NCBI GenBank assembly: GCA_030180135.1
Contig: CM058235.1
Span: 19,430,720 to 19,494,719, forward strand
Origin: Orychophragmus violaceus
Taxonomy: Eukaryota; Streptophyta; Magnoliopsida; Brassicales; Brassicaceae
DNA: 64,000 nt
Reading direction: 5' to 3'
The translations under genes and the position numbers were made by a program. Below are positions 1 to 10,999 of the stretch, piece after piece. How positions within the stretch are numbered: position 1 is the stretch's first letter; each line of letters starts with the position of its first letter. The notes under the pieces were generated by a model, which saw only the letters and a program-made list of their open reading frames with translations, did not search any database and was not told where the DNA came from.

Positions 1-410
1 TGATATCATTCTTTTGTTGGTTAACACTCTTTGTAACTGGTTTGAAAGTGAAGATAACGAAGCAGAGCTAAAAGGAAGAGAAGATACAGATTTGTTGTCA
101 AGAAGCCGTGTGTTGTAGAGGTAATATAAGATCTATTGAAGTTTCCGATTTTGGTTTATGCATGCGTCGGATCTATTGAAGTTTGTGTATGAGATTAAAT
201 TTTAAGCCTTAATAACTTTCATTCATGGGTTTTTCAGGTTGCTAACTTGGTGAAATAACAACTTTGTCTACCTTAACTTGAAAAGGTTTGTCATACAAAC
301 TTTTCTTGTTATTGTGTGAACCGTGACTTGATTGTTTATGGTAGTTTGTGAGTTGAATCTTTATGCTTGTTTTTTGAGTTGAATCTATCTGATTTGTTGT
401 GGTAATTGCG

Positions 411-597
411 GTTTGAAATCTGTGAAGTTTTTTGGATATGGTTGTGTTATGTTCTTCACCAGTTGACTTGTTGTTTGTATGCTTTTACTTTAGTTTGTTA
501 TGGGTTTGAATTCTGTAAAGTTTTTTGGATGTGGATGTGGTCTGTTCTTCACCAGTTGAGCTGTTGTTTGTATACGTTTACTTAATTTGGTTATGGG
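411..597. repeat. 93-bp tandem duplication in the transposase 5' leader
   Basis: Bases 411-503 are repeated with substitutions at 504-597; the shared core includes GTTCTTCACCAGTTGA. It lies in the untranslated DNA just before the transposase start, within the 5' part of the CACTA element. No function is evident; leader or subterminal duplications are common in this class. Confidence 0.8.
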
Positions 598-618
598 TGT
601 AATAAGGTTACAAACGTA

Positions 619-3600
619 ATGGTGGACAAGGCATGGGTGCATCTATGCAGGTATGCAATTTATATATTTGTTTAGAGCATAACATTAAGTCATTGATGAA
701 AAATCATCTAACTTTTGTTATTCTTTTCTTTTTGCATTTCTTATTACAGAGCAGATCCTGCATATGAGATAGGTGCCATCAGTTTTGTTTCCTCTTGGTT
801 AGGAGATAGTGACATGGTAGTATGTCCATGTATCGACTGTCGTAATGTTGATCGTCATGCAGCGAGTGTCGTAGTTGATCATCTTGTAAGAAGGGGGATG
901 GATGAGGCATACAAGATGGGAAAGGAATGGTATCATCATGGGGAAGTGAAGTCAGATGGTCAAGGCCGAAGACAGATAAATCTGTGGGGAGATGAGATTG
1001 CTCGGTTGTTCAAGGCTGCTGAAGGTTTAGATGAAGAGATGCTGGACAAGGGTGACTTATGCGATGTTGCTGAGGTTGAGGACCAGAGAGAAGACGAGTT
1101 TCTAGCAAAGCTAGCAGACGCAGTGACACCTTTGTTTCCAAATTGTGCAACACATAGCAAGCTATCGGCTATTGTATCTTTGTTTAGGCTCAAGACTCAG
1201 AACGGTTGGTCAGACAAAAGCATCAATGAGCTGCTTGTGACGTTGCCGGAAATGTTACCTGCAGATAATGTTCTTCACACATCATTGTATGAAGTGAAGA
1301 AATTTCTGAAGTCGTTTGATATAGGATACCAGAAGATTCACGCGTGTGTAAACGACTGCTGCTTATTTAGGAAGAAGTATAAGAAGCTTGAGGCTTGTCC
1401 AAAGTGCAAAGCTTCGAGATGGAAGTCAAACATCAATACTGGTGAGGTGAAGAAGGGTGTCCCACAGAAAGTATTACGGTACTTTCCCATAATACCACGC
1501 CTTAAAAGGATGTTCAGATCAGAGGAAATGGCAAAAGACTTACGGTGGCATTCTAACAACAAGAGCACTGATGGAAAGATCTGTCACCCGGTTGATTCTG
1601 TTGTTTGGGAGCACATAGACAACAAGTATCCTTCGTTTGCCAGTGAAGAAAGGAACATGCGGCTTGGACTTTCAACTGACGGGTTCAATCCATTCGACAT
1701 GAGGAGTTCTAACTACAGTTGTTGGCCGGTGTTGTTGGTTAACTACAACATGCCTCCTGACTTATGTATGAAGAAGGAGAACATCATCCTCACCTTGTTG
1801 ATTCCTGGACCGCACCAACCGGGAAACAGTATAGATGTCTACCTAGAACCGCTTATAGAGGATCTAGACAAGCTGTGGAAGACGGGAGAGGCAACATATG
1901 ACGCATACACCATAAGTACTTTCACACTTAAGGCAGTCCTTCTCTGGACAATAAGTGATTTTCCTGCTTACGGTAATCTCGCAGGCTGCAAAGTAAAAGG
2001 AAAGATGGCATGTCCTATATGTGGGAAACATACCGATAGTTTGTGGTTGAAAAACAGCAGGAAGCATGTCTATATGTGTCACCGCAAGGGTCTGCCACCG
2101 GGACATAGTTATCGGACTAAGAAATCATGGTTTGATGGAAAACCAGAACATGGGAGCAAGGGTCGGATTCTTACTGGACACAATATCTCTCAGATCCTTA
2201 AGAGCTACAAGAATGATTTCGGGAATGTTAAGAGAAGTGGAAAGAAAAGGAAAATGCCTGAAGCTGCAACAAACTCAGATGGGGGGAGTGAAGATAGTGA
2301 ATCGGAAGAGGAGGAAGAAGAACTCGAAATAGACGAGGAAGAGTTATCCAGATGGAAGAAACGATCCATATTTTTCAAACTGCCATATTGGGAGGTATGC
2401 ATATATTTTTAATGTCTACACTCTTTCACAGTTTTGCAATTTTGGCTTTCTATAACTGAGTTTATTCTTATGTATTTGTATTTTTTTCAGGAACTTCCAG
2501 TTAGGCATAACTTAGACGTTATGCATGTGGAGAAGAATGTGGCTTCAAGCATAGTCTCTACACTGTTGCACTGTGGGAAATCGAAGGATGGTCTCAACGC
2601 TCGGAAAGATCTGCAAGTTCTTGGAATTCGGAAGGATCTGCATCCTCAGCTCATAGGAAAGAGAACTTACCTTCCTGCTGCTCCTTGGTCATTGACGAAA
2701 GCAGAGAAGAAAATATTTTGTAAAAGACTTGTTGACTTCAGGGGACCATATGGGTATTGTTCAAACATATCTAGAGGCGTGTCTATGGAGGATTTCAAGG
2801 TATCAGGATGGAAATCACATGATTACCATGTGTTGTTGCAACAACTACTCCCGGTTGCGCTTAGAGGCTTGTTGCCTACTGGTCCGAGGATAGCGATTAC
2901 ACGCTTATGCGCATTCTACAACAAGTTATGTCAGAGGGTTATTGATAGGGAGCAGATCTTAGTAATGGAATCTGAGATAGTAGAAACTCTGTGCATGTTT
3001 GAAAGATTTTTCCCACCAAGCTTCTTTGATATTATGGTGCACTTGACCATGCACTTAGGGAGGGAAGCACGTCTTTGTGGGCCTGTACATTTCCGATGGA
3101 TGTACCCATTCGAGAGGTAACTTCTACTGTCTTCACTTTTCAAATCTTTGATCTCTTATAAACCATTGAGAGCTTATAATAACTAGTTGGTAATTGTGTG
3201 TAGGTACATGAAAGTTTTGAAAGACTATGTTAGAAACCCCGCAAGACCCGAAGGTTGCATTGCTGAGGCTTATCTCGGTGAAGAATGCATGCAATTTTGC
3301 TGTGAATTATTGAAAAAGGCTACAAGTGTGGTGGAAAAAGCTGAGAGAAATACAGAGGATGGGAACAGCTCTATCCTAGAGGGTCGTCCAATATCTGCAT
3401 CCAAACCAATTACGCTAACTGAAACGGAAAAGCAGATAGCTCACCTAGCTGTCATCCAGAACATGGCTATGGTTGATCAGTATGTCGAGTAAGTGATTCT
3501 GTTTTATTTGTGTTTCTAGAACTTAGTTGCCTAAACAATAGAGTTGATGTATAATTGTCTACATCTTTTGTAGTATGCACCTACAACTCCTTCAAGACAC

Positions 3601-4379
3601 AGACCCGAGGTGTTATCGTGATGCTACGGTGTTATGGAGCATGCATACGCATCATTTTGCATCATGGCTTAAAGAACAGGCAAGTTTTATTTTGACAAAA
3701 TTACTGAAGATTGACTGGAAATTTTCATGTTGCATCATGTTGGCTTACACACTGATTTCTTTGTATTTCTTAGATACCTCTTGATTCTGAAGTACATGAG
3801 GATAGACTGAAGTGGTTAGCTTATGGTCCACGCAGTAGCGCACGTTCATATACTGGCTACATAGTGAATGGGCAACGGTTTCACACCAGTTCAGTTGCAA
3901 GGCAGAGTCAAAACAGTGGTGTTCTCTATGAGGCGACAGCAATGTGTAGAGCTAGTGCTAAAGACACTTCGCAGACAATTGATCTGGTTTCTTACTATGG
4001 AAGAGTGGTTGACATAATTCTGTTGGACTACAATGTTTTTTACATTCCTCTTTTCCGGTGTCAGTGGGCAGTCAAAGGCAATGGAGTCAAGGTGCATGAT
4101 GGCTTCACACTAGTAAACCTTCACCAAAGCCAAGTATCATTTGCAAGAGATCCTTACATTTTAGCATCTCAGGCTAAGCAGGTTTTCTATTCAAGGGAAG
4201 ATGAATCTTCGTGTTGGTATGTCGTCATGAAAGGACCTTCAAGAAGATATTGTGGGGAAGATGATGAAGATGCAAACGCAGATGTTGGGCCACTGCCTAC
4301 ACAAGTAGACATGGATATTGATGACTTGGATGAGGCAGCTCGGAATGCCAGAGTTGATTGTGAAGGAATATTTGTCTGA
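619..4379 (+). CDS. TNPD/TNP2-type CACTA transposase, six exons, intact
   Basis: Catalytic transposase that cuts and moves the element in the nucleus. Exons: 619-650, 750-2394, 2491-3116, 3204-3488, 3574-3679, 3774-4379; the joined frame is 3300 nt and encodes 1099 aa with no internal stop. The ATG at 619 is chosen because exon 1 splices in frame (AG|A) and gives the N-terminal block with a CPCxxC zinc-binding motif (near residue 36) typical of the Transpos_assoc domain. Next come the Transposase_Tnp2 core (about residues 200-450, with LSTDGFNPF and a second cluster MACPICG), an acidic lysine-rich stretch, the DUF4218-like block (LPVRHNLDVMHVEKN onwards, exon 3) and the DUF4216-like block in exon 6. 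Intron 5 starts with GC (AG|GCAAGT) and ends with AG; all others are GT-AG. Domain names are from family knowledge, exon joins from frame and homology. Confidence 0.92.
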
Positions 4380-4609
4380 ATGAGTAGTGTAGTATCATTG
4401 TTTTGGGGGAATGGAACTAGCAAGCTCCATGTTTAACTATGTTTTGCTGAACGTGTCCTTTTTAGTTGCGTTTGAGTGATGCTTGCTGATTTTGTGTTTT
4501 ATAATTTTTCTGTGTGTTTTTAATCTTTCTGTGTAATTGTTTGTTGTTTCTTTGTTTTGTTGTACAAGTCTTCTAACTCTCTTTTGTTTATAGTTTCAGG
4601 TGAATACAG

Positions 4610-7601
4610 ATGGCTCGTACCAAGCACTTTGTCAAGAGACGAAAAGGAAAGAACTCTGAAATTGTACAACACGAGCAACCAGCTACTGACGATGAAGCTG
4701 CTGGTGATGATGTGGCTGATGTTAATGAAGATGTGGAAGATGTTACTGAACAATACACCAGGAATGAACAGGGAGTGGATGATGATGGCAGAGAGAATCT
4801 CACTCAGCAAGAAAAAGAGAATGTCACTGAGCAAGAAAATGAGAATCTCACTCAGCAAGAAAATGAGCCAGTTCAGCCTACACGTAAGAGAAAGCGAGGA
4901 CCAACAAGGATGAAACACATAGCCAGAGATCCAACTGTACGTGAGAAAGTAGACTTCAATGAATATGGTGAACCGTTTGGTCCAGGATCAGTTAAGCTGT
5001 CGTCATACCTTGGTCCCTTGGTGAGGGAACATGTTCCTTTTAATATTGATGACTGGAGAAAGATTGGCGATGAATTGAAAACCGTGTTGTGGAAGTCTAT
5101 TCAGGTAATGCCAAATCTTATGTTTTTGTAAGGCATACATCCATATTCTTTCTCTGTTAACTTTGACTCATGTGTCCATTCAATGTAGGCAAGATTTGAT
5201 CTGGATGAGGAGTACCAAAAACGGCTGTGTTTAAGCAGATGGGCTGCATCTGGAGGTCTTCTAAATCTCGCGTAGTCACAAATATCAGGAATGCTAAGAC
5301 CATGAAGCAGAGGATGGATCTGAGACCCAAGAATATTGCTCCTTTGGACTGGCGCAAGTTTATCACCCAGAAAACTAGCTCAGCATTTAAGGTATGAATA
5401 CCTCATATTATATTATAGGATTTTAGATTGTCCACTGGTTTTAAATGTGTTCCTCAACTATAGGTTGTGAGTGATACGTACAAGGATAGAAGAAAGAACC
5501 AGATTCCTCACACTTGTAGCCGTAAAGGAATCACTAGGCTCGCAGAAGAAATGGTAAGCCGATTACAAGCCTCTTTATTGAGTTATCAAACTGGAAGAGG
5601 ATCTGATTTTGATTTTTTACAGAAACAAAGTAGTGATGAACCTTCGAAGGTCACAAGGATGAAAGTGTGGGTCAAGTCTCGTACCAGAAAGGATGGGACA
5701 CCTGTCAATACCAATGCTGCTGAAAAAATTGTGAGTTTAGCATCTTCTGTTAGATAAAATATGCTTGGTTACTTTTTGGTTTTGAATACAAATCACTACA
5801 ATGGTTTGTGTTTTTGTCAGAGAAAATCAAAGGAGATAGAAGAACAGACATGTCATGCATCGTCAACAACTACCAATCCCAAGGAAGATGTACTCACACA
5901 AATATTAGGACCTGATAATCCAGGTCGATTGAGGGCAATGGGTCGAGGGATGAATATGTCCAAACTAGCTTGCTACCAAGTCAGGAACAAATGTATGGCT
6001 CAAATGGAAGAGAAGCAGTTAAAACTACAACAAAAGGTTTCTGAGCTAGAAAAACTTTTGATGCAACAGAAGGGCTACTCGGTAAGACTAACTCTCTGTA
6101 TGCTTAATACGAAAACCATCAGAATTGACTTAGACAGTATCAATTACCTCTTAACATTGGTCTTTTTTTTACAGAAATATGATGATATGGGTGAAACATC
6201 AGCTCCAAGAGTATGTCATGTACCTAGTATTCGGATTCATTGTTTTGTTTTGTTAGTTAAACTATATAACTGATGTTATGGTTTGTGTATGTAGAGTGTA
6301 AACAAAAGTTTGCCAGCTAAGTGTCACATGATTGATTGGTCTGGAACCGAGGACATTGTTGCTGAGGGACGTATTATTTCCGATGATCCAGAAGAATTTG
6401 TCAATGATATTCCCTTAGGCCCTAACGCAATGAAAGTTTTGGTTGAATCCGCCACCAACCTAGAAGCATTTCTATGGAGACCTGCGCCAAGCATGTTTAA
6501 CATGGAGGAAGCTGTTGGGCAGTTTGTTGCTTGGCCTGCAGATTGTTGTGTTGCTTCAAGTAATGGTAATGTACCTAAGGTAATGATTTCATTTGTGTTA
6601 GATTACATGTCCTCTTCATTACTGCAGTAGTCTCCCTCTTTTCTCAGTTTTTGGTTCACTATTGTTAATGACTGTTTGACAGAGTCCATGTGCAAGTTTG
6701 GTGAACAAATGCAAGCTGATGGATTGGGCTAGGAATGATGTAGTTGTTGCTATTGGTCGTTGGCAGTCTCGAGACCCGAAAACTCTGGTTAATGGTTTAC
6801 CACTTGGCCCAAACGCAGTTAAGGTATATGTGGATGTTGTGCTTGCACCCCATGCTTTTCTCTGGAGACCTACTATTGAAGTGACAACCGTGGAGGACTC
6901 TTTCAAGTCTTTTGTGACATGGCCTGCGAATAGAGTTGAGTTTGATATAGAGAAGGAAGCATCAGTTCATAAAAGTTCTTCCTCCCTACATTCTCCAGCA
7001 AATACAGGGTCTCCTGATCAATCTCGATCAACTCCAAGGTCTGCACATAAGAAATCTCCACCAGAGAAGTCTCCAGCGAATCCGACACCAGTTCCATCTT
7101 CTCCAGTAAAAATTGCAATAGCAGATCAAATTACTTCTCTTGAGCTTACTCCACCACCAAAAAAATCTCCTGTCAAAAAAGCTAAAGCAGCTCCAGCTTC
7201 TCCTATACGAAAATCATTGGTATTTTCCTTGGAACTCTTTTATAACTTGACAAATAATGATATATGTAGTGTTGTGGTATTGGATGGTTATTCTGGAACT
7301 TGGCTTTTCATTGTCAACATCGCAGCGTAATGTAGCCAACATCAAGGAGAATCAGAAGTGCAAGCTGATGGATATCGCCGGTAAAAAAAGAGTTGTTGCG
7401 GAGGGCCGCTGGGCTTCAAACAATCCAGAGCAAGTTGTCCATTTTGTTACCTTGGGACCAAATGCAGTTCGAGTGTGGGTGGATGTGGTGAAGATCAAGA
7501 GTGCAGCAGTGTGGAGGTCATCTTCTGAGATCGAGACAATGGAAGATGCTCTTGGTACATCTATTGCTTGGCCAGAGGACAAAGTGGTAATGGTCAGTTG
7601 A
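4610..7601 (+). pseudogene. TNPA / Transposase_24-type CACTA accessory protein gene, nine exons, one frameshift
   Basis: Second gene of the CACTA element, 230 bp after the transposase stop; proteins of this class bind subterminal repeats and assist transposition. Proposed exons: 4610-5104, 5189-5391, 5464-5553, 5623-5730, 5821-6081, 6175-6210, 6295-6579, 6683-7219, 7326-7601 (stop). Every intron is GT-AG and phase 0, and every exon is a multiple of three except exon 2 (203 nt). There the reading frame shifts at the A5 run 5217-5221, so this copy is broken, unless it is a homopolymer base-calling error. Exon 1 is basic then very acidic and glutamine-rich. Exons 2-5 carry a Transposase_24-like block (motif HTCSRKG) and a coiled coil. 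Exons 7, 8 and 9 each encode one copy of an about 55-residue repeat (core LGPNA) that I believe is the domain called DUF8039. Exon 8 also has a Ser/Pro/Lys-rich linker. Confidence 0.8.
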
Positions 7602-8186
7602 ACGTGTTGGTTTTTAATTAGTACCTGTTTTCTTTAATTTCACGGCATGGTTATGTTTAGAAATGGTATTTCTGACTTCAAGACTTGTGTTTCTATTTGG
7701 ATACGGCTATTGTACTTGTGGATTTCGTTTGTAATGTATTTGGTTTATCGACTTTTGGTATTGTCATTCGCAATTCAGGTATCAAATAGAATCCAAAATA
7801 TTGCATAAACCAGGCCAGCTGCCAATTTAAAACCATTTGCTTCAAGAACAATGTTACGGCTCAAATTTTAAGCTAGGACAAGATCCAACATGGCAAAAAT
7901 ATAGAGCCACTAGAAACAATAAAATGGCGAGGTTCTAGTGCCACATTACACATTCAAATAGCAAAATATTAGAGCTACTATAAAATATAAAATAGCAATA
8001 ATAAGTTGCTATTATTAACTTTATAATAGCAAAGCATTTAGTGCTATTGTATATCAATATTTAATAGCAGACACAAATAACGCTATTATATCCGGGGGGT
8101 CTAAGATAGCTCCTCATGTCATGGCTAACACTAAAACACCATGATAGGCATATTATAGCGTTTTCACGACGCTAACAATGTGTATT
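7602..8186. other. CACTA 3' non-coding and subterminal region with AATAGC/GCTATT repeats
   Basis: AT-rich, no coding potential. From about 7910 to 8150 the hexamer AATAGC or its complement GCTATT recurs in both orientations (for example in the runs near 7958, 7991, 8010, 8025, 8051, 8072, 8092). In CACTA elements the TNPA-type protein binds short subterminal repeats of this kind, so these are candidate binding sites; the binding itself is inferred. Confidence 0.6.
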
Positions 8187-8198
8187 TTTCTTGTAGTG
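8187..8198 (-). repeat. CACTA terminal inverted repeat (right end)
   Basis: Read on the minus strand the end is CACTACAAGAAA, the conserved CACTA terminus. It is followed by GTA (8199-8201), the retained half of a 3-bp target-site duplication. Confidence 0.92.
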
Positions 8199-10731
8199 GT
8201 AAAATGCGCTCCAGGATCTATAATCACAGTGTTATCTGGCTGCCCGTCATCTGCTTCCATGATAGTGAATGTATGCCCATCTATCAGTGGTCTTCGCAGC
8301 TTATCCATCTCATAACGCAGCGGTTCATCTCCCAGATGGAGGTCTATCAGGATGTTCCTAACATCAATTACCGCTCTCGCTATAGCCAAAAATGGTCTTC
8401 CAAGTAGTAATGCTTCATCCGGATCACAGTCATATTTCAGCACTAGGAAGTCCGTTGGAACTAAGTAGTTTCCAACTCTCACCGGGATGTCCTCAAGAAG
8501 TCCTTCCGGAACTCTTATAGACTGATCAGCTAGGACAAGAGAGGTCCTAGTAGGCTTAAAATCCAGCATTCCTAGCTTCTCTGCCACAGAGTATGGCATA
8601 AGACTTCCAGCAGCTCCTAAATCACAAAGAGAGCGCCTAAAACTATCTTCTAAGATAGAACAGTTAAGCACAAAGACTCCAGGGTCTGGCAGCTTCTTTG
8701 GGATCTTAGTCAGCAGAACATCACTAATATGTTGAGGAACTATAATCACCCATCTCTCAGCTCCTCATCTAAAGGCAGCATCTTGTTCAAGTACCTCTGC
8801 ACACATGGGTGATATGGTGGATCATCAGAAGATGGAATTTCTTCCAATTCTTCACCAATCTCCTCTAGCTTCTTAAGTTCTTCTATCTCCTGCTTGATTA
8901 CTTCAGACACTGAGGAGTGTTGTTTAATGATTTGCCCATAGATTTCCTGTTGAGAAATCTCAGAGACTCCAGAGAATAAGCTATCAAGGTTCAAATTTGC
9001 ATCAATACCATTATCATTCGGCAAGTCTGTATGTTCACGACCTGCATCGACCGACACTAGATGTGTGTCGATCGATGCAACACTGTATTTTTCACCCGAG
9101 AGATTTTCTCCAAAATCCGAGATTTCTTCTTCTTTCACCAATTCAGCTGTACTTAGCTCAAATTTTTCACCTAGGTGAGATCCATCATTAATGTACACAG
9201 ACCAGGCCTTAATATGAGTGTCTGCTACTCCTTTTCCTTTCATAGAGCTGGAAATCTGATTCACCTGAGTATCCAACTGCTTCATGTGAGTGTTCATAGA
9301 CTCGATCTTTCCATTGAGATCCTCGTAGACAGCATCTAACTTCTTGTTGCTCTCCACAGTACTCTTGGTCTGACTCTCCATAAGTTGTTCCATCATTGCT
9401 TCTATTCTACTCTCATGAGCAGTGGCTGTAGGAGGAGTCTGATAAGATGAAGATCCATAGGTTCTCTGAGTACCTTGTCCAAAAGGCTTTTAAAAACCAC
9501 TTGTCTGTCCAAAACCAGCTGAGCTCTGATTGCCTGCGAAGGCACTCTTTTGTCCCCCATTGAAGAATCTGTTTCCCTGCTGATTACCAAATCTGTTACC
9601 TTGGAAACCAGACCCTCCAATGTAATTCACATCTTCTTCCTGAGTGTCCTCCTCAGTCTGAATTACTTCTACATCTTGTGCAAAGGGGACAGCCTTCTTA
9701 CCAGCCAGGAGATTGCGAATTGTGTCCAGCTTAGATCTAAATTCAGCCATCTCTGAATTCTCTACACTTCCACCAGATTTCTTCCTCCTATCATCCATAG
9801 TCTTGCAGCTGTTGCTGCTCACTAAGTTCTCAATCAACTGCTTAGCTTGTGCAAGAGTTCTGGTGTTGAAGTTTGCATTACTGGAGTTATCCAGCGCAGA
9901 CTGATATGGCAGATCTATGCCTCTGAAGAAGATACCTAGCAATGTGACCTCAGTGAATCCATGGTGTGGACAGTCACGCTGGTACTTCCTAAATCTCATC
10001 CAAGCAGTCTTTAGTGGCTCAGTAGGACCTTAGGTAAATGTCAGAATGTCCTGTCTGGACTGATCGGAACGCGCATCATCATAGAAGTGACGCAGAAACT
10101 CACTCTTCAGGGCTGCCCAAGTAGTATACTGACCAGGTGCCAGTTGCTTCAGCCATGCAGCAGCGTCTCCAGCGAGACTGTATGGAAAGAGCTTGAGGAA
10201 CAGATAATCTTGGCAGACTCCATCATACTTCATGCCATTGATTAGGTCCTCAAATGTATCAATGTGATCCATAGGCTGCTCTGTAGGATGACCATGGAAT
10301 GCATTCTGTCTCATCAGCGAGTAGTAGATGGTCTTGATCTCAAAATCATCCCTCTCAAAGCCAGGAAGAATTAGAGCTGACCGGTTTGCATGAAACTCAT
10401 CCGGTCTGTTGTAGTCAGCTATGGTTCTCTCATGGACAACCATTTCTCTACCCTGGGCCTGTCTTGGCGCTTGGTTCTGCTCCTGTTGCGGTGGCTCAGG
10501 AGGGTCAGGGATGACATTCCCTTCAGCATCAACCCTTTGCCAAGCAGCATTGTACGGGTTGTTATCTTGGTCCCTCAGAGTACCTTGAGCATCGCGTACT
10601 AGAATCAGCCTCTGTACTACCATTCTTTCTCTTATTTCTCTTCTGTTAGTCCTCTCTAGACGTCCAAGTTCTTCAAGATCGAGATTGATTAGGCTTAAGT
10701 TCGGATTACTTCGAGTTTCACGCTTCTGCAT
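8199..10731 (-). pseudogene. Athila-like gag-protease gene, disabled
   Basis: Structural capsid polyprotein plus aspartic protease of an Athila-lineage retrotransposon. It aligns along its length to the intact 871-aa protein at 59979-62594. The start ATG at 10731 opens MQKRETRSNPN. Disabling changes: a premature TAA at 10030-10032, another TAA at about 9487-9489, a 1-nt deletion near 8751 that shifts the frame, and the CACTA insertion at 8198/8199 that removes the C-terminus. The gag core (for example YYSLMRQNAFHGHP) and the protease segment with DLGA active-site spelling remain recognisable. In the gag part, positions 9048-9074 carry one of the paired CGATCG/CGACCG dyads. Certainly a retroelement pseudogene. 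Confidence 0.9.
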
Positions 10732-10975
10732 AAACTGTCTGTAATCGTCAAGAAACGATCGATGCTATCAGTGCAACGATCGATTCAATCTCAAATCGCT
10801 CAGTGACGATCGACACAAGAGGTGCAATGATCGAAGCAAGGCGAAATCGGTACCTGCCAAAGAGAAAACAGAGAAGAAATCAGTAAAATAAAAAAAAATA
10901 AAAACGAAAACAAAAACAAAAAAGAAAAATTCCTAGTAAAAACCCTAAGTTCGGTCCTATCGAAGACTCTAAGAG

Positions 10976-10993
10976 TCCCCGGCAACGGCGCCA
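10976..10993 (-). other. Primer binding site, tRNA-Asp type
   Basis: On the minus strand this reads TGGCGCCGTTGCCGGGGA, six bases inside the 5' LTR end. It matches the tRNA-Asp complementary site typical of Athila elements. Confidence 0.88.
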
Positions 10994-10999
10994 AAAACT

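Larger units (their letters stand above)
1..8198 (+). mobile_element. CACTA (En/Spm) DNA transposon, 3' part, with transposase and accessory gene
   Basis: The sequence reads as a two-gene CACTA element: a TNPD-type transposase followed on the same strand by a TNPA/Transposase_24-type gene, then about 600 bp of non-coding subterminal DNA. It ends in TTCTTGTAGTG at 8198, whose complement is the CACTACAAGAA terminus of plant CACTA elements. The 5' terminus lies before base 1. The three bases after the end (GTA, 8199-8201) match the intact homologous retroelement copy at about 60055-60057, where GTA is present once, so they are half of the 3-bp target duplication expected for CACTA. From 8199 the sequence continues as an Athila-like gag gene, which is the insertion target. 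Family assignment is secure from the proteins plus the terminus; whether the element is still mobile depends on the frameshifted second gene and the unseen 5' end. Confidence 0.93.
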
